NCBI GenBank assembly: GCA_013399875.1
Contig: VXAZ01009382.1
Location: 248,001-312,000 of the forward strand
Origin: Gymnorhina tibicen
Lineage: Eukaryota > Chordata > Aves > Passeriformes > Artamidae
DNA length: 64,000 nt
Reading direction: 5' to 3'
Shown here: positions 1-11,266 of the stretch, one piece after another
Layout of the letters: every line of letters starts with the position of its first letter
Position numbering within the stretch: position 1 is the stretch's first letter
Notes under the pieces: generated by a model
Databases searched by the model: none
Seen by the model: only the letters and a program-made list of their open reading frames with translations
What the model was told of the DNA's origin: nothing
Translations under genes and position numbers: made by a program

Positions 1-1012
1 TAGATGAATCATCAACAGAAATGTCTGTTTCTCTCTACTGAATTTAAAGGTAAATCTGTTTCAACTTCGATATTCAATAGCAGATGTTTTTTTGTTGATA
101 AGACCTTGATTGATTTATGGGTTGGCTGGTGATTTGAAGAATGAAAAGTGTAACTAAAACTGAGTTAAATATGGCATTTGGTTTTTAAACCAAATTGTAA
201 AGTCAAGTCTGTTTTCCCCATGACAGTCACTGCTGAGTGATCTCTCCCTGCCCTTGTCTCAAACCATGAGCCTTTGGTTATATTTTCTGTCCCCTGCCCA
301 GCTGAGGAGGGCAGTGACAGGATGGCTTTGTTGGGCAGCTGCCATCCAACCAGGGTCAGTCCATCACACACAATAAAAGTAACCCAGTAATGCTGGACCA
401 CTTGATTGAGTGATTTATCAATCAGGACTCTCTCCTTTACTCTTTGTTCTCAAATATGTACAGGCACTTTACCTTAGAAAGAAAATGGGGTCCTGTTTTC
501 AAGTGTAGTTCCTGGCAGGGGGATTGGGGAGGGAGAAGGAGAAGAGGGAGATGGACATTTTATGCTGTTTCATTTTCTTCCATATTTACAGCACCCTCAA
601 TTGCAAAGATTAATCTTGAAATTGTCAAAGTTTTTGTTTTTCCAAAGGCAAAATGGACCATTAAAATGCACATTTAGAATAAATGAACCAAGCCGCCTGC
701 AGACCTACTGTGGACTTCAAAAATGATTAGTTTTGCTGTTGTTCTAAGCATTGACTTTCAGTTTATTGAAATGCTAATGAAATTTTGATTATAATATAAA
801 ATACAATTTTTTCCTCTATAACATTATTAATGCCATTCCAGAGACTAATGTTGCAACCAGAATGCTTCATTTTTCATTAATCCTCCAGTTCAGTGCTGAA
901 TTTACTTATAAATCTCCCCCTTTATCTAGTTTATGTCTCACGGCTCCACCGAGTTTAAATTGTATCTAAAATTTTATGACAGCAGAAGTATATTACTGCA
1001 ATTAAAATACCA

Positions 1013-1258
1013 ATGAAGCAACCTATAGCACCATTTTCACTATCATTTGTACCACGCTGCAAGATACAGGACTTAAGGGAGCATGGGCCCTTCTATGATT
1101 TAACTGTGCACAGGGAGAATCTGGCCACAGTGTTTGAAGAAAAAGATTTGATAGCATTAATCAATGCAAATAGAACAAAAGTAAAATGGATACTGAATCC
1201 CATTAATCATGAAATTAATTTTCACAGTACCCTTTTTCCCCTTTCCTGTCACAGATAG
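1013..1258 (+). other. Weak coding-like reading frame, product unknown
   Basis: This open frame of about 81 codons has a mixed, protein-like composition with charged stretches. G is moderately enriched at first codon positions (about a fifth of codons). No convincing splice acceptor or donor flanks it, and I recognise no domain. It lies in a block rich in TAAT/AATTA motifs, so conserved non-coding DNA is an equally good explanation. A chance open frame is the default reading. Confidence 0.1.
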
Positions 1259-4200
1259 GCCATGTAATGAGGATTAGTTTTGTTGCCATGTCTGTATTGC
1301 CTCTAGTTCTGCTCCCGCTATCAGCATCTAAGTTCCTGCCAGTCGTTAGGCTTTAAGAAGCCTAACTACTGTTTGCCATCTATTTTTCTCTCGTACTCTT
1401 TCTAGGCCAAGGAAATGTGGATGAAAGTGTGCTTTATTCTAGAAAATTGAACTTTTCATCAGAGGAGGATGACATTCTTCCCTGTGCTGGGTGCTTAAGT
1501 TGGATGCGCATTGTGGCTTTCAGAATTATTACCTGCTATAAATCCTACTGTGGAGTTGGCAATGTCAATGCAGATTGATAAAGGTTTTAGCTGTCTTCCA
1601 TATCCTCAGAGTGAGCTTGGGGGAAAAATGTTACATTTTCCTTGATCTGTTTCAGTGTTTTCTTCCCTCTAGAGAGATCTGACTTACTTTTCTCTGCCTT
1701 TTTTACTTTTTCTCTGACTGTCTCTTATTGTAGTGAAAATTGCTTGAAAACCCAGATCTATGTGGGAGATGAGAAGAACTGTGTGAGTCATGATTTGGTT
1801 ACCAAGACTCTTGCATATCAACACAATGATTCACCAAACTCGACTTCTTGTTCTGTGGGTGGAGTCTTTTAACAGCTATTGATACTTGATTGTTCCCCAT
1901 CCACCTTCTTGATCAATAACTAATTTGAGATATACATGTACACACCTAAATACCCTGATGAGTTTGATCTGTTCTAGATTTAGTCAAGCTCACTATCATG
2001 TCAGTAAAACTTGTGTAGTGAAATACAAAGAATATTTTTACAGAATGTGATGTAGTTTCTCAACATCCAGTGTATCCATAGTGTATCTCAGATTCTAAAT
2101 TTAAGTTTTTCATGCATGTATTAATGATAGATAAATATTACCCCGATATCGCTCATTTGCACGTGGAAGGCATTGAGAAGGTAAAGGATATTTGATGGAG
2201 TGATATTCTTTGTCTATCTTCAAAGTCAGACACTTGAAAGGTTTTTGTGATAGTAAAGAATTAAGAGCATATGTTTTTCAGTTACATGAAGTCTAATATT
2301 CTACCTTTTAAACTCCTGGTGGATAGGGCTTTTCACCTAAGCCTGGCAATTTGCAAGTCATGATAGTGCAAAATTCTACCAGGATTCATGTTTTTAGCAA
2401 CAGGAAGAGTAATTTTTGGTTAACTTTAACTTAATTTCTTTTTTTTTTGTTCAAAGCTTTTTTTTAATAAAAGCTAATGAAGGGTCCCTCTGATGCACCA
2501 AATTTGTCCTAGAACTTTGCCAAGGTTCTGATTTAGGTTTACGTAAAAGTATTGAAACTCCTGAGAGACTGACCTGGGAGAATAAAGAGTCACTTTGCTG
2601 CTACCAACTGTAGGATATTATTTACGTTGCTGTTATCTGGGAGAGTGAGCATATTTCCAAAATTAAATGCTGAGGCATGGAGTTATTGCAGAGACCATTA
2701 CCAACTTTATTTTTAAATGTAAATCTTTCATCTGTGCATGGTGAATTACTGCACAGCTTTTAATCTTAATTTATTTCAAAGTGTCTTGAATGTAAGTGAG
2801 CATTCTTTGGTATTTTTCCTTTCCTCATTCTTCTGTTCTGGTGCTGTGCTGTATTCTCAATGGTGACTTCTGTCTTGCTTGCAGAAGGTTTTGTTCAGCA
2901 ACTGCATTTCATAGGACTTCATGGATATCTGAAACTGGGCTCATAGATATTTGTCTTGGTGACCCAAATAGCCAAGGGATGCATGGGAATGGAAGAAAAA
3001 GAAATCCTGTCTTGGTTCATAGTGTAGTGATGGACCTGCTTTATATTTCCAGCACAGCCTTGCAGTTGCTTTGTTCTCCATGAACAGGGATTAGGATCCT
3101 GAAGGAACTGTGCCTCTACTTCCTCAGCTTTTATGGCCTCTCTATTCTGTGACTGCATTCAGAAAACAAACCTGTAGTCTACCACTGGTATTTTCTGCAC
3201 GTGAGCAAAATCCCTGATTATCTATCACACACATATGATTTTCCTCCCACCTTGCTCAGTCCTGTCCTAAAGCATTATCCTAAGGACCATATGAGCTATT
3301 GAAGTTTTCCCTGTGCTAATGCGATTCTAGAAAATATATAACTGTGTCCTTAGAATTAGCCTCCATAATTTTGCTACAGCAATAGCTGCACTGGTATTGA
3401 AACCAGAGGAGAAACCTGCAAATCAAGACAAATTAGGAAAGAAAGCAGATAAATGGACAAATCAGGGTGGACTATTAGAGGCCTGATAACATAATTTTGA
3501 GGAGTTTCAAAATCATAATTTCATGAAGTGGGAAATAGAGGTAAAAGAATCTGATGGAGTGTTAAAGTCTGAGAGAAAAAAAACCCTGGTAGATGTTTAA
3601 TAGCCCATCCTAAAATATACTAACTCAGAATGACCAACAGTTTATTTCCAGGTTTGCAAGAGGTATATTAAAAGCCAGGTAGAGAAGAAGAATTCTGAGG
3701 AGAGAAAATAAATAACGTGTGGTCTTTACTCTTGCGGGATTGTGGTAGGTTGAACCTATGACAGGCATGAAATAGAAGAAATTCACACAAAACTCAGCGG
3801 CTCCTCCCAGACAACAGAAAGACACATGAGTAGATAATTAGATCAAAGGAATAGGATTGCTTTCCATGGCTCCTTCTAACATGCTAAGTATGTACACTAC
3901 AGAGCTTTACGGAATTCTTCTCTCAGAGCTCAAATAATAGACTGTTAGCATCACATCACTTTCTGGCATATTGCTATTACTGTTTTTAATTGATAGATTT
4001 CTGTCAATAAGTTAATTCCAAGAGCACTTTCTGCTAAGTCACTAGCAAGAGTGTCAGTGTTCTGTCAACAGTGTAACTGCAGGAATAACACACACTTGTC
4101 AATTCTGGCAGCACTGCACGTGCTGGGAATATCTGAAACATGTCATCATCCCATCTGGTCCCCCCAGTTAAGCAGGGATGGTATAAGACAGTGCTTTAAT

Positions 4201-4970
4201 GACAGACTTTTTATAAAGAATTTAGAGCCTTCAACTCAGTGGTGTGAGCTGCTTAGATATTCTTTTTTTGGAGGCAGTAACAGATGTGCAATGAAATAGC
4301 AGGGTTCATTCTGCCTGGTCAATCTGTGCATAAAATATCCCTCTGCAATCTTGTTTCAGAGATGCAATGATGGAAACACCCTCATTATTTTAATCCCCAA
4401 CCTCTTTGCAGCATGAAAAAGGACCACGATTTAAAAAATAAAATGGAGAGCCATTACTAGAAATATCTGCAGGGTAACACATTCTCTTACACAAGCTGCC
4501 TCTCAGGTCCTTTTCTCTGCAGCAGATTGTGCTACTCATCTGAGTAACCAACACACAATGGCACCCTGGGTGACTATGAGACCCACACCAGCAACTTCTC
4601 ATTGCTTCAATGCCTGTTCATTGCCAACACTTTTGACAATGAAATGTACCAACTCACCAAGTTTTTTATCATACTCTTCTCAGAAATGGAAAGGAATAAT
4701 GCCTTCATTTTTAAGCAAGCTAGCTTTCAGTTAATGCTTTCATTTCCTTACTAGGAGGATTTAAATGTTGTACTTAAGAATGAGCTTGTCGAGCTGCATC
4801 TGCACAGCACCTTGTGGAAGCAGTCTAGCAATATATGGTATTTAGTCATACTTTGTAATTATATGGTTATATGAATCCTCCTATGGTCCCTCTCATCCCA
4901 GTGAGAGAGAAAGGAAGCTGCTGTGGGTCTGTGTTCTCTCTGTCACAGTGGGGCTGGGCATGCATTCCCA

Positions 4971-5260
4971 GCTGGTGCATCTGCACACACTCGCACACAT
5001 GCACACGTGGCCAAGCACACAGAGCAGCACAGAGAGAGGTTTCAGCACCCACATAAACACCCACAGCACTCACACTGACACGAAGGTCAGAGATGGCCTT
5101 GTCCTGTTCGTCCTTCCAGGATGGCTGGGATTCGGATCAGGGTATATACACACCCTTGCTCTGGATTCACAAACACATATCTGTGGGTTTCTTGAATCCT
5201 AACACACATTTGAAATCCATCCTTGGCCCATTCCCACACACAGATTGCAACCTTGGGTAT
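4971..5260. repeat. Degenerate CA-rich low-complexity patch
   Basis: ACAC/CACAC blocks recur irregularly from the CTGCACACACTCGCACAC segment to the CCCACACACAGATT segment. The stretch is clearly richer in G+C than its surroundings. It looks like a decayed (CA)n or CA-rich minisatellite, and the open frames on both strands here follow from the low stop-codon density of this composition. No regular unit length is visible. Confidence 0.4.
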
Positions 5261-8200
5261 TTCCCTATATGGATATCTTCCTACCTAACACTGGTCTAAC
5301 CTGAAGTTCATGAGCAATTTTCACCCAGAGGCTTAGGGAGTGATCCAAACAGAAAAGAATTAGAATGTATTTAATAAGAAGTTATGAAAGACTGTGGTAA
5401 TCAATCATCTTATTTGCCAGGCTTTTGCGTACTTTTCCTTTTTATTCCACTTTTTTCTTGCTGACCCAGCTTGATCCCTCTCTTCCCCTACTTTTATTCC
5501 TTCCTCTAAATGTTTTGCATGTTCTTCCCCTTGAAGACACCCGATAGTTTTATACCATCTTCAAATTCTCTCTGCTCCCCCTCAAAACCCTCTTCTGCCT
5601 GCATCTCAAAATAAGTACTGTACCCTTTTGGAAAATCATCCCCCTTGGTTTGTATGGTATTCCAGGAAGAAAACTTGAAATTTTCCTTGAGTCATCTTGG
5701 CAGGTGGGACAAGGGATAATGGTTTAACTGTTCTTCTTTGACGATCTTTATCTGATTTGGTGTGCTCCATATTCACTGATCAGGTTACTTACTGGGTGCC
5801 TTGGCCTTCTGCAATTCCCTGGATGCTTGCTGAGTGTTTGTTTCCACTATGTTTAGCTTTTTAAACATAACCTAATAAGTGCAGGTGGTCTCATCTGTCA
5901 TCACACAAATACATTTAAATATACAATATATATGTTGTGTTAGAGGGAAAAACAAGCTGTTATTCACACGAGGAGCATTCTTTTTACCACTTTTCATGCA
6001 CAATTCCAAGAACTCTGTGTCTTACAATGTTGAAGACATTTTGAAAATCTTGTCCTTATGAAAGTGTTTGTCAGTGTAGAAAGGTTTTCTGATAATCACT
6101 ACTTTCATTCGTGGTTTCTTCAAAATCTTCAGAAACAGCAATTGTAAAACTCATGCATTTTCAATTTTAAGTCATGTTACTTTCATTTATCAATACAATC
6201 TCCTATATTAATAACTTCTTTTATAATTAAAATTACCAGTAAATACATCTGTCTGTAAAATACTTATATCTCCTTTGTATCAAGAAAGGTAGAATGATAG
6301 AATAAAAATTAATGGCTTCAAAAAATTAAAAAAATAAAAATGTTCCTGTGCCTTCTAAAATTTTTCATAAGTCTGATGAGGTACAATAAAAATGCAAGAC
6401 TGTGATTGCATAATTTCAACATGAAAGGGTGGAATAAGGTATGAATTTAGACAGTCAAGCAGAAGATAGCAGCACAAATGACTGCCATATATCAAAACAG
6501 TCTTCTCATGACTGCTGTACATCCTCTTGAAGTTCTCTTTTCCTTACACACTAATTATGCAATAACAGCAAACTTTGGTTATGATGGAAAGGCAGTCTTA
6601 TTTTATCTTGCAAGCCTGACAAATCAATCAACTTATTTTTAAGAGAGTCTTAATTCAAAAATCCTTCAGCACATTTTTTTTAATTTATGCAGTGCTTCAG
6701 GATTCAGAGACAGAAAAAAGACTGCAGTGCTATCCCCAGTGAATAATTGATATGCTCACATGCATTTAGGTCAATGAATGCTTTTTAGAATTTATGCTGG
6801 TGTAAAAAATATTGACTAAATTTAGCTGAATCATCACTTCATTCGGTATTCCTTTTTATTCTTACATTAGATATAAATGAACACAGGCATTTTAAATGTG
6901 ATTTTCTTCTTTTCATAGACATATCTTTTGTATTTCATGCTTAATATTTTTGTCTGATACATCTGTTGTGGCTTCTGCTGGATAAGTACAGTCTTCAGAG
7001 GCCTAGGGGAAAAAAACCAAAGGGTTATAGGAACATTGTTCTTAAAAAGAAAATATTGCATCTGCAAGGTGATATATGAATACTGCCCTTTACACTTAAG
7101 TTCAGTGTCAGACTTTAATGGAAGAATTCAGTTCAAAATTGAAATGTCTAAATTTAGTTTAATGCAGTTAGTTCTTCTGACAGGACTTTATAGAAAGTTT
7201 TCTGGTCAGACTGCATCCATTTGGCTTTGGTATCTTGAACTGTATAAAAATAATGGAATTCAATATAGTTAGGGCTCACCATCAAATTAGTGTTTGGGAA
7301 ACTAGATTCACAATGTTATCTTGAATTTGTCAACTGCCATTTTACACCCCTGTATTAATAATTAAATTTAAAAAATCATTTTCAGCTACCATTCAGTTCT
7401 AGATGTAGCAGAAAGTCTCCAGTTTCCAGAATATTACATAGAAGTCTAGAAACACTTTTCTTTTGATGGTGTGCATTGGCTTCATGCCCACCTCTTCAAA
7501 ATTCCAAACACTGGTATATTTTCTGCCCAAATCTGCTGACAGACTCAGTGAAGAAAGTTTCTTAGAGATTCCATACCTAGTAGTCTCTACACACATGACT
7601 GGAATGAAGGTGATGTATTTTGTTTAATATACTCAGTGATGAAAAGAATGTCAAAGGTCCTGCTTCATTCCTGTCTTGAGCCTACTAGGACTGAAACCCC
7701 AGTCTCATGTTTCTGAAAGAAAAGGAATCCCTATTTCCTCTTGCGACATTAGAGAAGGTGCCAAAGTCTTAGTACTGAAGTTGCTAAACATCTTGAATCC
7801 CACTAAAATCGTTCCCTGTTTTCAGCATCTCTATTCTTAGATGACTCTCCCCTTAGAGTTTCTGTGAATTAGTGAGGTTTTGCAGTAGTCACTATTGCAC
7901 AGCTTAAATATATCTTCTTAAATATATCTGCCCACAGTTTTGTTTTGTAGATAGATAAATTAAATAGCTCAATTTGTTTTAGTATCCTTATGTCCAAGAA
8001 ATGAAACACTGAAAAAGCCATTAAACACCATGTTGCCTCCTCAGAGCAATGCAATATTATTCCCTACTGAGCTTTTCACAGTATATTTCCAGCTATAAAC
8101 TATATGTTCTTTTGTTACACTTGTAGAATTGATTTCATTCCAATATGCCTAACCATCCTTCCGTGAAAAATATTCTGAATAGTATTTACATATCTAGAAC

Positions 8201-9320
8201 TGAAGGATTAAAACCAAATAACTTTACTAATTTAAATTCTCATGCTAGTTAAGGGAAAAAAACCTTCTAAGGAACTACATAGATTTCTTTGCATATCTTG
8301 GAAGTATGCCTGTGGTTTTATACAAAGGATACAAAGGAGCATTTTTCCAAATGAAACTAGTTTAAATTCTACATAGGTCAATTATTTATATAGCTTGAGT
8401 TTAGCCTGTAATCCTTTTTAGCTCTTTTTCCTTCTTGCAACATAAAGCAAGGTAGAATTAAAATGAAAAATATTATGAATGAGCAACTGCTGTATTCAGA
8501 AGCAGTTTATTAAGTCAAAAAGAAGTTTTCATCTATGTCATAATGTGAAAGAGAGAGAAAGTGTTTAAATCACTCAGTGCACGAATGACATATTGGTGAC
8601 CTTTGCAATATGCTAATGGTTGCATAGTTCTTAAACTAAGACTAAATTACTCAAATACATCTGAAACAAATCTGAAGGGGATTATTAGTGTTGCTTGTAA
8701 AATGTTTCTAATTTTCTTTAATCAGCATGTGAGAAATAGACAAATTGCTCCATTTGAGAAAATACATTCAATGACTGGTAAAACTCACTCTGGAAAAGAG
8801 CATGTTGACTGATGGGAGGGAGGGAAAATATTGGTTATCTATTTTATACAGTCATCACTCCCATAAAAGATCTTAACATTCAGAAGGGAAATGAGTAATG
8901 TTTTTGACCGTTTCTTGTCACCAATGTACGTAGAAAGAGAGTCAAGACTTCCACATAGCTCCTGACTTTTTGTATCCTGGAAGGATACTTCAGATAGGCC
9001 AGTAAAACCCACACTGAAGATGGTTTGCTGGTGGGATAGCCCCCAGCCAGGAACATCCCCCTAAGATAGGATGAGCTCCCAGGAGGCCTTGCCCTAAATA
9101 TTATAATGTATGGATTTCTCAGGTTTAGGATTGGTTCACTGTTCTCCACCCCTTTGTTCTATGTATGTACCCCATCTAGAAATTTCTGTTTGATTGTATC
9201 CCCCATTGGCTCCTGTCCCTTAGTCCCACCTTCCCTGCCTCTCCATTGGCTCCCTTACCCTTACTCCACCCCCTGACCCTTGTCCTATTGGTTCTGATGC
9301 TCTGCCCGCCCCTTTCCCCC

Positions 9321-9330
9321 CATATATAAA
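9321..9330 (+). promoter_or_regulatory. LTR TATA box
   Basis: CATATATAAA lies about 30 bp downstream of the last of three ATTGG boxes and about 60 bp upstream of the AATAAA signal. This is the expected order for an LTR core promoter. Present-day activity cannot be judged from sequence. Confidence 0.65.
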
Positions 9331-9391
9331 CCTTGTACCTTGTGCTCCATTTTGTGTTCTGTCCCTGGATTCTTCTGTGCCTGGACCGTGT

Positions 9392-9397
9392 AATAAA
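9392..9397 (+). terminator. LTR polyadenylation signal
   Basis: A canonical AATAAA sits about 65 bp downstream of the LTR TATA box, which places the R region between them. A TG/T-rich stretch (GTGAGTGTGTGTGCG, about 9466-9480) follows and could act as the downstream element. Confidence 0.6.
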
Positions 9398-9963
9398 CCC
9401 GGTTGCTGAACCCCATACAGAAGACCCTTCCTGCCTCCTTTGTTGCCTGCTGCTGCTTCATCTTGTGAGTGTGTGTGCGCACCCCGCAGCACCAGGAGTA
9501 GGTTTGCTGGCACCTCAGTCTGGCCCTCTGTGCCGGAGCAGCTTACCCTGGCTGGGGACCCTTCTGGAAGGCTGCGGCAACTTAGCACCGCCATACGCCA
9601 CGGCACTGACTTGTCATGAATATATATGTTGCAAATACAAATGCATTTGTAAAGGCACATGGAGATTGAAAAGATTCCTCTTGCAGGCTTAACACTTGAG
9701 TTGTAAGAGTTGAAACACTCCAAAGAAGACAGCTCCTTTAGATCCATACAAATTCAGTCTGAAGGGCTGGACTGATTTCACAGGAAATTCAATAGAGAGC
9801 TTGATTCAGCTTCAACTGAAATATGTCAGAATGCCTAGTATACATTGGGTCTTAATTACAGCTGGGTTTGGCTTTGTTAATGAAAAACAAATATAGAAAA
9901 GCTATAGATGAAATTAAAATAAACCAGTTAATTTTATGAAATAAAGCCATCACAGAAAATTTT

Positions 9964-10040
9964 GTTTGGAAAAGGCCTGTAAGATCAGTGAGTTCAACAG
10001 TTTACCTATCACTGCCACATCTACCACTAAATCATGTTCC
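9964..10040 (-). mobile_element. CR1 3'-end fragment
   Basis: Read on the minus strand, this is the terminal part of a CR1 LINE. The plus strand shows the reverse-complement hallmarks: a TTGGAAAAGGCC-like start, then an ATCA-GAGTTCAACAG segment and a CCACTAAATCATGTTCC segment. It is cut off after about 75 bp, where a second CR1 copy in the same orientation starts. Confidence 0.6.
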
Positions 10041-10051
10041 CCAGCTGCAAC

Positions 10052-10456
10052 ACAGAACTATAGAACTGCTACGGCTGGAAAACATCAAGGTCATCAAGTC
10101 CAACAGTCAGTCCAGCATCACCACCACGTTCACCATTTAATTGTGTTCCTAAGTGCCAAATCAGAATATTCTTTGAACAGTTCCAGAGGCCAAGACTCAA
10201 CAGCTTCTCTGGACAGGCTGTTCCAATGCTTGGCCACCCTTGTGGTGAAGAAATATTTCCTAATATTTAATTGAAACCTCCCCTAGTGCAACTTGGGGCC
10301 ATTTCCTCTCATCTTGTCACTTGTTACGTGGGAGAATGACCCCTATCTCACTACGACCTCCTTCACTTCAACCAACCTTCAACCAGGTAGTGGAAGACAG
10401 ATCTCTTGGAAAAGGTCTCCCCTGAGACACCGTTTCTCCAGGTAGAGATAATCTGT
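10052..10456 (-). mobile_element. 5'-truncated CR1 LINE copy
   Basis: The minus strand matches the 3' part of CR1 (end of ORF2 plus short UTR). On the plus strand the markers are GGCTGGAAAACATCAAGGTC at the element's 3' end, CAGGCTGTTCCAATGCTTGGCCACCCT..GTGAAGAAATAT (the conserved 'LxxHWNxLP' coding region, reversed), and AGGTCTCCCCTGAGACACCGTTTCTCCAGG towards its 5' limit. It is strongly diverged with no open frame. Truncation at the 5' side is normal for CR1 retrotransposition. Confidence 0.85.
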
Positions 10457-10596
10457 GTAATTAAACTGACCTGAACAAAGATTTATTTGCAAATAGCTTG
10501 TTAACTTTATTTCACGTTTATCAGTAATTCTCATTCATACCATCTAATACTTCTTACTGCAAACTTTGCTTCAGCATTGTTTTGGTATTGAGCTTA

Positions 10597-11266
10597 TGAC
10601 GGGATACCTTCCCTTGCGATCGAAGGTGAAAGAGCAGAGAGAGCTGCTGTTCTGCTAAAGTTCTTTATTTTGTAGTTTCATAGTTTTCTGAAGGTAGAGT
10701 TCGAAGGGGTTACATGATAAAGCTGAGCAGCAACAGCAGCAGCAGGCTAACAGCAAGTTCTAAGTAGATGTAGATATTCAAACTTACAGAAGTGTTCATT
10801 ATATTTATTAATTAACCAATAGAATTAACGCACGATTCTAGTTTTCTTAACCTATCCTGGTCTAATTCTAACAGTCGTAAATCTCACACAACACTTACTC
10901 ACAATGTAGGTCTTACATAGGTATTACACAGATTTGTGTATATTGCTTCTATCAGTTCTTACTGCTTATGTGAACACTCTATCTAAAAAATGTGAACAGT
11001 ATAGTTCCACCTATGTTTTGTCTAAAGTAGAGAAATTCTGTGAAAAGGCAAGACTGCTGCAGTAAGAACTGTATTTAAGGTCTCTTTGCTGCAGCTTTTC
11101 AATGCTTAAGGCACTTAGCATATATTTCTACTAAAATCTAAAAATCTATATTTCTATTTCATTTTGGTGTGACTTCATGTATCTCAGTTTATCCAAAGGT
11201 TTTAATTCAATGCCTGTGCTTTGGCTTTCCTCTGTGCCTGAGTCCAGAGGAGTTCTCACTCCAACA
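10597..11266 (-). mobile_element. Solo LTR-like element, minus strand
   Basis: Read on the minus strand the block runs from TGTTGGAGTGAG to GGTATCCCGTCA, so it has the TG...CA ends of an LTR. It carries an AATAAA signal about 70 bp before its 3' end, followed by a U5-like AGAACTTTAGCAGAACAGCAGC stretch. A CAG-rich patch (about 10725-10750 on the plus strand) lies in the body. No internal retroviral sequence adjoins it. The ends do not show an exact 5-6 bp target-site duplication. Family assignment is from memory of passerine ERV LTRs and is provisional. Confidence 0.55.
10664..10669 (-). terminator. Polyadenylation signal of the minus-strand LTR
   Basis: TTTATT on the plus strand reads AATAAA on the minus strand. 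It lies roughly 70 bp from the proposed CA end of the LTR at 10597, a typical R/U5 spacing. Confidence 0.45.

Larger units (their letters stand above)
1..8961. other. Unique AT-rich non-coding DNA
   Basis: I see no gene, RNA gene or recognisable transposable element in this stretch. It contains many TAAT/ATTA-type core motifs (densest around 620-1260), a pyrimidine-rich strand at about 5430-5620 and a CA-rich patch at about 4970-5260. Reading frames here are short and lack splice or codon signals, apart from the weak candidate at 1013-1258. It is consistent with intronic or intergenic vertebrate DNA. Confidence 0.6.
8971..9605 (+). mobile_element. Solo LTR of an endogenous retrovirus
   Basis: This block is richer in G+C than its flanks and organised like an LTR. 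It has a U3 with three ATTGG (inverted CCAAT) boxes at 9205, 9245 and 9287, a TATA box at about 9321, a polyadenylation signal at 9392 and a U5 of roughly 200 bp. The proposed ends are TGTATCC...CGGCA. CTGACT occurs both at 8962-8967 and at 9606-9611, which would fit a 6-bp target-site duplication, but three extra T residues separate the left copy from the TG. No internal retroviral region follows, so it is a solo LTR. The family is not certain (ERVK- or ERV1-like). Open frames of up to 175 codons across it are compositional by-products. Confidence 0.75.

Noticed and set aside
8914..9616. CTTGTCA pair as the target-site duplication of the 8.97-kb LTR
   Set aside because: It would give ends CCAATG...CACTGA, which are not TG...CA. 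The CTGACT pair fits LTR ends better.
9333..9692. 119-codon plus-strand frame
   Set aside because: It lies in the R/U5 part of the same LTR and is a compositional shadow.
9220..9747. 175-codon minus-strand reading frame
   Set aside because: It runs antisense through the solo LTR, where high G+C lowers stop frequency. There is no domain or codon signal.
9966..10274. 102-codon plus-strand frame
   Set aside because: It is the antisense strand of two minus-strand CR1 fragments.
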